From contig NZ_CP109090.1 in assembly GCF_035917575.1 (NCBI RefSeq), forward strand, positions 5,890,001 to 5,954,000: a stretch of 64,000 bases of DNA, in the 5' to 3' direction. Below the pieces are notes generated by a model that was not told where the DNA came from, did not search any database, and saw nothing but the letters and a program-made list of their open reading frames with translations. Positions 1 through 8,162 of the stretch are shown here, piece after piece. Every line of letters starts with the position of its first letter. Position 1 is the first letter of the stretch. The translations under genes were made by a program, and so were the position numbers. Source of the stretch: Streptomyces sp. NBC_01788 (lineage in GTDB: Bacteria; Actinomycetota; Actinomycetes; Streptomycetales; Streptomycetaceae).

Positions 1-1
1 C

Positions 2-820
2 GCCGAACCCCAGGAACTCGTCCGCATGGTGCTGGCCTCCGAGAACCCCCGGGTCGTCTACGGCGGGCTCGTCGAGGTCGTGGACGCCGCCGAGTTCGGC
101 GACACCCGTGCGCGGCATCCCGAGATCGACCGGCATCTCGCGCTCGCCGACCTCGTCGTCGTCAACAAGACCGACCGGGCGGCCGATGGCGAGAAGGTGC
201 TCGCACTCGTACGGTCCCTGGTCGACGGGGCCGCCGTGGTTCCGGCCTCATACGGCAGGGTGGACCCGGAGTTCCTCTTCGACTGCCGGCCGAGCGAGGA
301 GCGGATCGGGCAGCTCTCCTTCGACGACCTGCACGCGTCCGGCGCGGACGAGGACGACGACCACCACGCCGCGCATCTGCACGCCGGCTACGACAGTCTC
401 TCCTTCGTCTCCGACGTGCCGCTCGATCCTCGCCGGCTGATGCGGTTCCTGGACAGCCGCCCCGACGGGCTCTACCGGATCAAGGGGTACGTCGGCTTCG
501 GCCGCCACGACGTGCGCAACCGCTACGCCGTGCACGCCGTCGGGCGTTTCCTGCGCTTTTACCCCGAGCCCTGGCCGGACGGCGACGACCCCTGTCCCAC
601 CCAGCTCGTGCTCATCGGCTCCGGCATCGACGCGGGCGCCCTCGGCAAGGAGCTGGAGGTGTGCAAGCAGGACACCCCGCACGCCGACGAGCACGGCATG
701 TGGGGCGTCCTGCGCTACGTACGGGACCCCGGGGGACACGACCCCGAGGCCCCGGGTCAAACGGACCCGGACCTGTCCTATTCGGACCCGGCCCCGGACC
801 CGGGGGACCCCCCGGCCTAG
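2..820 (+). CDS. CobW-family GTP-binding protein (5' truncated by window edge)
   Basis: The reading frame is open from base 2 and runs to a TAG stop, so only the C-terminal part (about 272 residues) is present and the Walker A motif lies outside the window. The GTP-specificity motif VVNKTD is visible near the start. The last half (GLYRIKGYVGF ... RFYPEPW) looks like the CobW C-terminal domain. A His/Asp-rich stretch (DEDDDHHAAHLHAG) lies between them, typical of metal-chaperone COG0523 proteins. Family role: GTP-dependent delivery of metals, often zinc, to client proteins; the client cannot be told here. The gene is convergent with parC and their 3' ends overlap by 4 bases. Confidence 0.85.
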   Translation, partial: AEPQELVRMVLASENPRVVYGGLVEVVDAAEFGDTRARHPEIDRHLALADLVVVNKTDRAADGEKVLALVRSLVDGAAVVPASYGRVDPEFLFDCRPSEERIGQLSFDDLHASGADEDDDHHAAHLHAGYDSLSFVSDVPLDPRRLMRFLDSRPDGLYRIKGYVGFGRHDVRNRYAVHAVGRFLRFYPEPWPDGDDPCPTQLVLIGSGIDAGALGKELEVCKQDTPHADEHGMWGVLRYVRDPGGHDPEAPGQTDPDLSYSDPAPDPGDPPA

Positions 821-3273
821 ACGGGCCCCGCGACCACCGCCACCGTCTTCGGCAGCGACACGCCCGAGCCGTCGCGGCGCGGGTCGAGCTGCGGGAGTTC
901 GGCCGGGCTGCCGTTCTTCTGCGTGGCCAGGGCCGGGGTGGGCCCTGCCCAGGCGAAGGCCAGGCAGTCCTCGCCCTTCAGGAACCGCTGGCAGCGCACA
1001 CCGCCGGTGGCGCGGCCCTTGCGCGGGTACTGGTCGAACGGTGTGACCTTGCCCGTCGTCTGCACGGAGTCGTCCAGCGAGCCGCGCGAGCCTGCGATGG
1101 TGAGGACGATCGCGTTTGCGGCCGGGTCGACGGCCGTGAACGAGATGACCTTGGCGCCCTCGGTGAGCTTGATGCCGGCCATGCCGCCGGCCGGGCGGCC
1201 CTGCGGGCGGACCTGGGAGGCCTGGTAGCGCAGGAGCTGGGCGTCGTCCGTGATGAAGACCAGGTCCTCCTCACCGGTGCGCAGCTCGACCGCGCCGACG
1301 ATCCGGTCACCCTCCTTGAGCGTGATGACCTCCAACTCCTCCTTGCTGGAGGGGTAGTCGGGCACGACCCGCTTGACGACGCCCTGCTCGGTACCGAGCG
1401 CCAGGCCCGGAGACGACTCGTCCAGCGTGGTCAGGCAGACCACGGTCTCGTCGTCCTCCAGGGAGACGAACTCCGCCAGTGGCGCTCCGCCGGCGAGATT
1501 CGGAGCCGACGTCTGCTCCGGCAGATGGGGCAGGTCGACGACGTTCACGCGGAGCAGACGGCCCGCCGACGTCACCACGCCCACCTCGCCCCGGCCGGTC
1601 GCCGGGACCGCCGAGACGATCACGTCGTGCTTCTGCCGCTTGCCGTCCGTGCCCTGCGCGAACGGTTCGCCGTTCGTCGTGCGGGCCATCAGACCCGTCG
1701 AGGACAGCAGGACGCGGCACGGGTCGTCCGCCACCTGCAACGGCACCACGGCGGCCGGGACGTTGCTCGCCTCCAGCAGCATCGTGCGCCGGGGAGTGCC
1801 GAACTTCTTGGCGACCGCGGCCAGTTCGGCCGAGACCAGCTTGCGCAGCTCCGCGTCGGACTCAAGGATCCGGGTCAGTTCCTCGATCTCCGCGATGAGC
1901 TTGTCCTTCTCCGCCTCCAGCTCGATGCGGTCGTACTTGGTCAGCCGGCGCAGCGGGGTGTCGAGGATGTACTGGGTCTGGACCTCGCTCAGCGAGAAGC
2001 GCCGCATCAGGCGCTCCTTGGCCTGCGCGGAGTTCTCGCTGGAGCGGATCAGACGGATGACCTCGTCGATGTCCACCAGCGCGGTGAGCAGGCCCTCCAC
2101 CAGGTGCAGCCGGTCGCGCCGCTTGCGCCGCCGGTACTCGCTGCGGCGCCGTACGACGTCGAAGCGGTGGTCGAGGTAGACCTCCAGCAGCTCCTTCAGA
2201 CCGAGCGTGAGGGGCTGGCCGTCGACCAGGGCGACGTTGTTGATGCCGAAGGACTCCTCCATCGGCGTCAGCTTGTACAGCTGCTCCAGGACGGCCTCGG
2301 GCACGAAGCCGTTCTTGATCTCGATGACCAGGCGCAGTCCGTGCTCGCGGTCGGTGAGGTCCTTGACGTCGGCGATGCCCTGGACCTTCTTCGAGCCGAC
2401 CAGGTCCTTGATCTTGGCGATCACCTTCTCCGGGCCGACGGCGAAGGGCAGCTCGGTGACGACCAGCCCCTTGCGGCGCGCCGTCACGGTCTCCACCGAG
2501 ACCGTCGCGCGGATCTTGAAGGTGCCGCGGCCGCTCTCGTAGGCGTCCCTGATCCCGGACAGGCCGACGATCCGGCCGCCAGTGGGCAGGTCCGGGCCCG
2601 GGACGTGCCGCATCAGGGCGTCCAGGTCCGCGTTCGGGTGGCGGATGAGGTGGCGGGCGGCCGCGATGACCTCGTTGAGGTTGTGCGGGGGCATGTTCGT
2701 GGCCATGCCGACGGCGATGCCGGAGGCGCCGTTCACCAGCAGGTTCGGGAAGGCGGCCGGCAGGGCCACCGGCTCCTGCTCCTGGCCGTCGTAGTTGGGG
2801 GCGAAGTCGACGGTGTCCTCGTCGATGGACTCCGTCATCAGGCTCGTGGCCTCGGCCATCCGGCACTCGGTGTACCGCATGGCGGCCGGCGGGTCGTCGT
2901 TGCCCAGCGAGCCGAAGTTGCCGTGGCCGTCGACGAGCGGGACACGCATCGAGAAGGGCTGGGCCAGGCGCACCAGGGCGTCGTAGATCGACGCGTCGCC
3001 GTGCGGGTGCAGCTTGCCCATGACCTCGCCGACGACGCGGGCGCACTTCACGTAGCCGCGCTCGGGGCGCAGCCCCATCTCGTTCATCTGGTAGACGATG
3101 CGGCGGTGCACCGGCTTGAGTCCGTCCCGGGCGTCCGGCAGCGCGCGGGAGTAGATGACCGAGTACGCGTACTCGAGGAAGGAGCCCTGCATCTCGTCGA
3201 CGACGTCGATGTCGAGGATCCTCTCCTCGTACGAGTCGTCGGGCGGCGGGGTCTTCGTGCTGCGGCGGGCCAT
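817..3273 (-). CDS. parC: DNA topoisomerase IV / gyrase-like subunit A (ParC)
   Basis: This is an 818-residue type IIA topoisomerase A subunit, which cuts and rejoins DNA through a tyrosine and pairs with a ParE/GyrB subunit. The winged-helix core carries HPHGDASIYD (about 89-98) and the catalytic tyrosine in AAMRYTE (Y134). A coiled tower and a C-terminal beta-pinwheel follow. I see no canonical GyrA box, only a degenerate QYPRKGRATGG, which favours ParC over GyrA. The start is the ATG of MARRSTK because an AAGGAG site sits about 8 bases upstream; a 33-residue upstream extension lacks one. The position equivalent to E. coli GyrA Ser83 is alanine, as is normal in mycobacterial GyrA. Confidence 0.93.
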   Translation of the reverse strand: MARRSTKTPPPDDSYEERILDIDVVDEMQGSFLEYAYSVIYSRALPDARDGLKPVHRRIVYQMNEMGLRPERGYVKCARVVGEVMGKLHPHGDASIYDALVRLAQPFSMRVPLVDGHGNFGSLGNDDPPAAMRYTECRMAEATSLMTESIDEDTVDFAPNYDGQEQEPVALPAAFPNLLVNGASGIAVGMATNMPPHNLNEVIAAARHLIRHPNADLDALMRHVPGPDLPTGGRIVGLSGIRDAYESGRGTFKIRATVSVETVTARRKGLVVTELPFAVGPEKVIAKIKDLVGSKKVQGIADVKDLTDREHGLRLVIEIKNGFVPEAVLEQLYKLTPMEESFGINNVALVDGQPLTLGLKELLEVYLDHRFDVVRRRSEYRRRKRRDRLHLVEGLLTALVDIDEVIRLIRSSENSAQAKERLMRRFSLSEVQTQYILDTPLRRLTKYDRIELEAEKDKLIAEIEELTRILESDAELRKLVSAELAAVAKKFGTPRRTMLLEASNVPAAVVPLQVADDPCRVLLSSTGLMARTTNGEPFAQGTDGKRQKHDVIVSAVPATGRGEVGVVTSAGRLLRVNVVDLPHLPEQTSAPNLAGGAPLAEFVSLEDDETVVCLTTLDESSPGLALGTEQGVVKRVVPDYPSSKEELEVITLKEGDRIVGAVELRTGEEDLVFITDDAQLLRYQASQVRPQGRPAGGMAGIKLTEGAKVISFTAVDPAANAIVLTIAGSRGSLDDSVQTTGKVTPFDQYPRKGRATGGVRCQRFLKGEDCLAFAWAGPTPALATQKNGSPAELPQLDPRRDGSGVSLPKTVAVVAGPV

Positions 3274-3624
3274 CGCTGCCGGCTCCTTGCTGAAGCGTGG
3301 ACGGGATCTGACGCGGACCATTGTGGACCGCGCGACTGACAACCCGGACCACGCCCCGTCCCCACAGGGCACGTTCCGCCCTCCCGCCCCGCCTCAGGGG
3401 ACCTCCGCCGTCCCGTGGCCGCTGGTGGCGGTGATGCCTCTGATGCCGGTGCGAACTGCGGGGACGTCCCGTTCCGCGGCGCCGCCGTGACGCACGGCTT
3501 TCCGTCTCGCTCTCGGCGTACGGACCGTGGGAACTTCGCCACGGGTCCGCACGCTTGCATACAGTGGCAGGACCGGCAGGAAAAGGGCGGTTCGCAGACC
3601 GCCATCGCGATCGAAGGGACGTAC
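3274..3624. other. Divergent intergenic region parC / M16 peptidase
   Basis: Promoter space for parC (-) and the M16 operon (+). A TACAGT hexamer at about 3557-3562 fits a Streptomyces -10 (TAnnnT) some 65 bases before the M16 start, but I see no convincing -35. There is no coding signal: the upstream extension of the M16 frame has atypical composition and no ribosome binding site. Confidence 0.4.
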
Positions 3625-4998
3625 ATGCCCATGGGTCACACGGCTGCAGCCGAGGCAGGCTCCGGCGGCCTGACAGCGACCGAGCACCGCCTGGCCAACG
3701 GCCTGCGCGTGGTGCTCTCCGAGGACCACCTGACCCCGGTCGCGGCGGTGTGCCTCTGGTACGACGTCGGCTCGCGCCACGAGGTCAAGGGACGCACCGG
3801 CCTGGCTCACCTTTTCGAGCACCTGATGTTCCAGGGCTCCGCCCAGGTCAAGGGCAACGGCCACTTCGAACTGGTGCAGGGCGCGGGCGGCTCGCTCAAC
3901 GGCACCACCAGCTTCGAGCGCACCAACTACTTCGAGACGATGCCCACCCACCAGCTGGAGCTCGCCCTCTGGCTGGAGGCCGACCGCATGGGCTCGCTGC
4001 TCGCGGCGCTGGACGACGAGTCCATGGAGAACCAGCGGGACGTCGTCAAGAACGAGCGCCGCCAGCGCTACGACAACGTCCCCTACGGCACCGCCTTCGA
4101 GCGGCTGACCGCCCTCGCCTACCCGGAGGGCCACCCGTACCACCACACGCCGATCGGATCCATGGCGGACCTCGACGCGGCCACGCTGGAGGACGCGCGC
4201 GCGTTCTTCCGCACGTACTACGCCCCGAACAACGCCGTCCTGTCGGTCGTCGGTGACATCGACCCGGAGCAGACGCTCGCCTGGGTCGAGAAGTACTTCG
4301 GCTCCATCGCGTCCCACGACGGCAAGCCCGAGCCCCGCGACGGCTCCCTGCCCGACGTCATCGGCGGGCAGCTGCGCGAGGTCGTCGAGGAGGAGGTCCC
4401 GGCCCGCGCCCTGATGGCCGCCTACCGGCTCCCGCACGACGGCACGCGCGTGTGCGACGCGGCCGACCTGGCGCTCACCATCCTCGGCGGCGGCGAGTCC
4501 TCGCGGCTCTACAACCGGCTGGTGCGCCGCGACCGTACGGCTGTCGCGGCCGGTTTCGGCCTGCTGCGGCTGTCCGGCGCGCCCTCCCTCGGCTGGCTGG
4601 ACGTGAAGACCTCCGGCGATGTCGAGGTCCCCGTCATCGAGTCGGCGATCGACGAGGAGCTCGCCCGGTTCGCCGAACAGGGTCCGACGGCCGAGGAGAT
4701 GGAGCGCGCCCAGGCCCAGCTGGAGCGCGAGTGGCTGGACCGCCTCGGCACGGTCGCCGGCCGCGCCGACGAACTGTGCCGTTACGCCGTCCTGTTCGGC
4801 GACCCGCAGCTCGCCCTGACCGCCGTCGCCCGGGTCCTGGAGGTGACGCCCGAGGAGGTCCAGGAGGTCGCCAAGTCCCGCCTGCGTCCCGACAACCGCG
4901 CGGTGCTCGTCTACGAGCCGACCGCCGCCGCTGCGCAGGACGACGCCCAGGACGCGGACGCCGCGGCCACCGACGAGACCGAGGAGGCGGCGAAGTGA
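3625..4998 (+). CDS. M16-family zinc metallopeptidase, catalytic subunit
   Basis: This is a 457-residue pitrilysin/processing-peptidase-like protein. The inverted zinc motif HLFEH (H62, E65, H66) is intact, and the downstream glutamate cluster ENQRDVVKNE (about 132-141) supplies the third ligand. Two M16 domains follow, then an acidic Ala/Asp-rich tail. The ATG at 3625 is preceded by AAGGGA at 5-nt spacing; the ATG at 3631 is an alternative. The next M16 gene starts inside this stop codon (GTGA overlap), so the two are translationally coupled and probably form a heterodimer that degrades peptides. No signal peptide is visible, so it is probably cytoplasmic. Confidence 0.92.
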   Translation: MPMGHTAAAEAGSGGLTATEHRLANGLRVVLSEDHLTPVAAVCLWYDVGSRHEVKGRTGLAHLFEHLMFQGSAQVKGNGHFELVQGAGGSLNGTTSFERTNYFETMPTHQLELALWLEADRMGSLLAALDDESMENQRDVVKNERRQRYDNVPYGTAFERLTALAYPEGHPYHHTPIGSMADLDAATLEDARAFFRTYYAPNNAVLSVVGDIDPEQTLAWVEKYFGSIASHDGKPEPRDGSLPDVIGGQLREVVEEEVPARALMAAYRLPHDGTRVCDAADLALTILGGGESSRLYNRLVRRDRTAVAAGFGLLRLSGAPSLGWLDVKTSGDVEVPVIESAIDEELARFAEQGPTAEEMERAQAQLEREWLDRLGTVAGRADELCRYAVLFGDPQLALTAVARVLEVTPEEVQEVAKSRLRPDNRAVLVYEPTAAAAQDDAQDADAAATDETEEAAK

Positions 4999-6383
4999 CC
5001 GAGCTCGCCACGATGGAGTTCCACCCCCAGCCCCGGGCCGGCGCGGCCAGGCCGTGGGCGTTCCCCGCCCCCGAGCGTGGGACGCTGGACAACGGCCTGA
5101 CGGTGCTGCGCTGCCACCGCCCCGGCCAGCAGGTCGTCGCCGTGGAGGTGCTGCTGGACGCGCCCCTGGAGGCGGAGCCGGCCGGCCTGGACGGCGTGGC
5201 CACGATCACGGCGCGGGCCTTCTCCGAGGGCACCGACAAGCACTCCGCCGAGGAGTTCGCCGCCGAGCTGGAGCGCGCGGGCGCCACCCTCGACGCGCAC
5301 GCCGACCACCCCGGCGTGCGGCTGAGCCTGGAGGTCCCGGCCTCGCGTCTGGCCAAGGGGCTCGGCCTGCTGTCCGACGCCCTCAGGGCGCCCGCGTTCG
5401 CCGACTCCGAGGTGGAGCGGCTGGTGCGCAACCGGCTCGACGAGATCCCGCACGAGCTGGCCAACCCGGCCCGCCGCGCCGCCAAGGAGCTGTCCAAGGA
5501 GCTCTTCCCGGCCGACTCGCGCATGTCGCGTCCCCGCCAGGGCACCGAGGAGACGGTCGGCGCCATCGACTCGGCGGCCGTCCGCGCCTTCTACGACCGG
5601 CACGTGCGCCCGGCCACGGCCACCGCCGTGGTCGTCGGCGACCTCACCGGAGTCGACCTCGACGAGCTGCTGGGCCGGACCCTGGGCGCCTGGAACGGCG
5701 CGCCCGCCAAGCCGCGGCCCGTGCCTCCGGTCACCGCCGACGACACCGGCCGGGTGGTCATCGTGGACCGGCCCGGCGCCGTCCAGACGCAGTTGCTCAT
5801 CGGCCGGATCGGCCCCGACCGGCACGCCCGCGTGTGGCCCGCCCAGGTGCTCGGCACCTACTGCCTCGGAGGCACCCTCACCTCCCGCCTGGACCGCGTC
5901 CTGCGCGAGGAGAAGGGCTACACCTACGGCGTCCGGGCGTTCGGCCAGGTGATGCGTTCGGCCCCCGACGGGTCGGGCGCCGCGATGCTCGCCATCAGCG
6001 GCTCGGTCGACACCCCGAACACCGGCCCGGCCCTGGACGACCTGTTCACGGTGCTGCGCAAGCTCGCCGCCGAGGGCCTCACCGACGCCGAGCGGGACGT
6101 CGCCGTGCAGAACCTCGTCGGTGTGGCCCCGCTGAAGTACGAGACGGCCGCCGCCGTGGCGGGCACGCTGGCCGACCAGGTCGAGCAGCACCTGCCCGAC
6201 GACTACCAGGCGACGCTCTATCAGCAGCTCGCCGCCACCGGCACGGTGGAGGCCACCGCGGCCGTCGTCAACGCCTTCCCGGTGGACCGTCTTGTGACGG
6301 TCCTCGTCGGTGACGCGGCGCAGATCAAGGAGCCCGTCGAGGCCCTGGGCGTCGGCCGGGTCACCGTCGTCGAGGCCGAGTAG
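4995..6383 (+). CDS. M16-family peptidase-like protein, non-catalytic partner
   Basis: This 462-residue M16 protein has the usual fold but no HxxEH motif: the equivalent segment reads TARAFSEGTDKHSAEEF. It keeps the Arg/Tyr region near REEKGYTYG (about 302-310), which in bacterial M16B pairs marks the inactive subunit that binds substrate. The GTG start at 4995 overlaps the stop of the catalytic partner by 4 bases. The long in-frame extension further upstream is a shadow of that gene. A strong hairpin follows the stop by about 50 bases, ending this two-gene operon. Confidence 0.9.
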   Translation: MTELATMEFHPQPRAGAARPWAFPAPERGTLDNGLTVLRCHRPGQQVVAVEVLLDAPLEAEPAGLDGVATITARAFSEGTDKHSAEEFAAELERAGATLDAHADHPGVRLSLEVPASRLAKGLGLLSDALRAPAFADSEVERLVRNRLDEIPHELANPARRAAKELSKELFPADSRMSRPRQGTEETVGAIDSAAVRAFYDRHVRPATATAVVVGDLTGVDLDELLGRTLGAWNGAPAKPRPVPPVTADDTGRVVIVDRPGAVQTQLLIGRIGPDRHARVWPAQVLGTYCLGGTLTSRLDRVLREEKGYTYGVRAFGQVMRSAPDGSGAAMLAISGSVDTPNTGPALDDLFTVLRKLAAEGLTDAERDVAVQNLVGVAPLKYETAAAVAGTLADQVEQHLPDDYQATLYQQLAATGTVEATAAVVNAFPVDRLVTVLVGDAAQIKEPVEALGVGRVTVVEAE

Positions 6384-6431
6384 GAGCACACCCGGTCGCC
6401 GCCGTGCGCGGCGACCGCCACACACGCGCGT

Positions 6432-6470
6432 GGGGCCCTGGTGACCGAAGCGTCACCAGGGCCCTGTGTT
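6432..6470 (+). terminator. Intrinsic terminator of the M16 operon
   Basis: A perfect 13-bp stem (GGGCCCTGGTGAC with its complement at 6452-6464) encloses a 6-nt loop and is followed by TGTTGT. It lies 49 bases after the second M16 stop and just before the riboswitch leader of the M23 gene. Confidence 0.85.
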
Positions 6471-6589
6471 GTCCGAGTGTGGTCCGAATTGAGAGGGAGA
6501 GTGCCTGTCTGCCCTGTGGTATGCGCTACAAAACTTCTGATCCGTTTGGGAATTGAAAGCGGCCCCGCTTAGCGTCGGTCCGGCTGTTC

Positions 6590-6775
6590 GTCGGGCAGTG
6601 CGCCGCGTCCGCGGCACCGGACAGTCATCGCCGAGTCCCCGTACGGCGCGAGCCAGGGGAGCCGGGGACCCACCGTCCCTGGGGTGAATCGGACACCCGC
6701 GCGCGATGCGAGGGGGCCGTAGGAGACCTTCCTGCTCCGAACCCGTCAGCTAACCCGGTAGGCGACAGGGAAGGA
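6590..6775 (+). ncRNA. c-di-AMP (ydaO/yuaA-type) riboswitch upstream of the M23 peptidase
   Basis: The leader of the M23 gene contains the conserved blocks of the ydaO-type riboswitch in order: CGCCGAGTCC (about 6629), CAGGGGAGCCGGGGACCCACC (from about 6654), GGGGTGAATCGG (about 6681), then GCTCCGAACCCGTCAGC and AACCCGGTAGGCG (6734-6764) directly before GGAAGGAAAGG, 20 bases from the start codon. This RNA class binds cyclic di-AMP. In actinobacteria it controls secreted cell-wall hydrolases (RpfA-like, NlpC/P60, M23), usually turning expression down when c-di-AMP is high. Boundaries are approximate. Confidence 0.88.
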
Positions 6776-6791
6776 AAGGATCCACGTCTCC

Positions 6792-7547
6792 ATGGCGTTC
6801 ACCCGCGCCGCCGGGAAGCACCGACGGCCGAGCCGGATGCACCGCACCACCGCCCGCGCTGCGGGCGTCGCGGCCCTGGCCACCACCGGTGCCATCGGCA
6901 CCCTCGCCGCCCCGGCTCTCGCGGCGGAGGATGCCGCCCCCGAGGACACCGGCCTCACCCCGGTCGTCACCATCGGCGACAGCATCGCCGAGAAGATCGA
7001 CGCCCAGGCCGTCGCCCAGCACCGGGCCGCCGCGCGCAAGGAGGCCGAGAAGGCCGCGCGCAAGAAGGCCGCCGAGCAGGCGGTGAAGGAGCGCGAGGCC
7101 AAGGCGCGCGCCGCCCGCGAGGCCGAGCGCGAGCGCCTCAACGCCTTCGTCACGCCGATATTCGACTCGTACGTGTCGACCGGCTACCGGACCGGCGGCT
7201 CCCTGTGGTCCTCCGGCACCCACACCGGCGTCGACTTCCACGCCGCGAGCGGCACCAGCGTCCACGCGGTCGGCAGCGGCACCGTCGTCGACGCCGGCTG
7301 GGGCGGGGCGTACGGGAACCAGGTCGTGATCAGGATGGCCGACGGCATGTACACCCAGTACGGGCACCTGTCGTCCATCCAGGTCTCGGTGGGCCAGCAG
7401 GTGATCCCCGGTCAGCGGATCGGCCTGTCCGGCGCGACCGGCAACGTGACCGGACCGCACCTGCATTTCGAGGCCCGCACGACCCCGGACTACGGCTCCG
7501 ACGTCGACCCCGTGGCCTACCTCCGCAAGCACGGCGTCAACGTCTGA
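6792..7547 (+). CDS. Secreted M23-family peptidoglycan endopeptidase
   Basis: This 251-residue protein begins with a signal peptide: Arg/His-rich n-region, an Ala-rich core at about 21-43, and likely cleavage after PALA at about 44. A charged Ala/Lys/Glu coiled coil spans about 78-117. The C-terminal lysostaphin-type domain has the zinc residues H144xxxD148 and H223-L-H225, plus H192 in YGHLS. It should hydrolyse peptidoglycan cross-bridges outside the cell. Expression is probably governed by the c-di-AMP riboswitch in its leader, linking wall remodelling to the same second messenger that controls potassium and turgor. A bulged hairpin terminator follows. Confidence 0.93.
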   Translation: MAFTRAAGKHRRPSRMHRTTARAAGVAALATTGAIGTLAAPALAAEDAAPEDTGLTPVVTIGDSIAEKIDAQAVAQHRAAARKEAEKAARKKAAEQAVKEREAKARAAREAERERLNAFVTPIFDSYVSTGYRTGGSLWSSGTHTGVDFHAASGTSVHAVGSGTVVDAGWGGAYGNQVVIRMADGMYTQYGHLSSIQVSVGQQVIPGQRIGLSGATGNVTGPHLHFEARTTPDYGSDVDPVAYLRKHGVNV

Positions 7548-7575
7548 CCCGACGCCCGGCGTACGGTCCGGCACT

Positions 7576-7610
7576 CCCGAGGCCCCCGGCTCCCGAGCCG
7601 GGGCCTCGGG
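7576..7610 (+). terminator. Terminator of the M23 gene
   Basis: A 15-bp stem (CCCGAGGC...CCGGCT with its complement) with one bulged C and a 4-nt loop starts 28 bases after the M23 stop. It precedes a second hairpin that serves the convergent ptsH gene. Confidence 0.75.
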
Positions 7611-7649
7611 CATTCCCCGGCTGTCTTCCGGCGGCCGACGGGCACACGG

Positions 7650-7681
7650 AAGCCGTGCCACCCGTCCGGGCGGCACGGCTT
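7650..7681 (-). terminator. Terminator of ptsH
   Basis: AAGCCGTGCC at 7650-7659 pairs with GGCACGGCTT at 7672-7681, and an inner CCCG/CGGG stem is also present. It lies 23 bases downstream of the ptsH stop on the minus strand. Confidence 0.65.
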
Positions 7682-7704
7682 CGGCGCAGGACCGTTCCTG
7701 CCGG

Positions 7705-7986
7705 TCAGACCGTCTCGGGAAGCTCCTCGAGCCCCTCGGCGACCAGCTTGGCCAGCCGGTCGAGCGCGGCGTCCGCGCCGTCGGCGCCGGAAGCCAGGAC
7801 GACCTCCTCGCCGCCCTCGGCGCCGAGGCCGAGCACGGCCAGCATGGAGGCCGCGTTGACGGGCGTCCCGTCGGCCTTGGCGATCGTCACCGGGATGCCT
7901 GCGGCCGTGGCGGCCCGGACGAAGATGGAAGCGGGGCGGGCGTGGAGACCCTCGGCCCAGCCGACGTTGACGCGGCGCTCAGCCAT
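7705..7986 (-). CDS. ptsH: Phosphocarrier protein HPr of the PTS
   Basis: This 93-residue HPr carries the phospho-accepting histidine in GLHARPAS (H15). The serine-46 region reads NAASMLAVLGLG (S47), followed by the usual C-terminal helix. HPr receives phosphate from PEP through enzyme I and passes it to the EIIA domains of sugar permeases, in Streptomyces including the N-acetylglucosamine PTS. The ATG has a GAAGGG ribosome site upstream. A DasR-type palindrome lies 26-41 bases upstream of the start, so repression relieved by GlcN-6-P is expected. The gene stands alone: ptsI and crr are not adjacent. Confidence 0.97.
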   Translation of the reverse strand: MAERRVNVGWAEGLHARPASIFVRAATAAGIPVTIAKADGTPVNAASMLAVLGLGAEGGEEVVLASGADGADAALDRLAKLVAEGLEELPETV

Positions 7987-8011
7987 GTGTTGCTGCCCTT
8001 CAGGTGATCAG

Positions 8012-8027
8012 GGTTGTCTAGACCAGT
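8012..8027 (-). promoter_or_regulatory. DasR-responsive element (dre) upstream of ptsH
   Basis: On the ptsH strand the sequence reads ACTGGTCTAGACAACC. It matches the DasR consensus ACTGGTCTAGACCAGT at 13 of 16 positions and keeps the GGTCTAGAC core. It is centred about 34 bases before the ptsH start. DasR control of the pts genes by such sites is established in S. coelicolor. Confidence 0.82.
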
Positions 8028-8162
8028 TTTCCACACGTGGTGCGAGCACGGAGCGGGCGTGTGCGCCGCTCCGGGTGGCGTCGGACCGCGGCCTCGGTCC
8101 GACGTGTGTCCTCCACAGACTGCCTCGCGCCGCTGTGGGACGCGAGCCGTACGCTGGGCCCC

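Noticed and set aside
661..3339. 892-codon open frame on the + strand opposite parC
   Set aside because: It is the antisense shadow of parC caused by the codon bias of high-GC DNA; it has Arg/Gly/Val-rich composition and no domain. The same holds for the long frames opposite patA, kdpD, the KimA-like gene and the giant NTPase gene.
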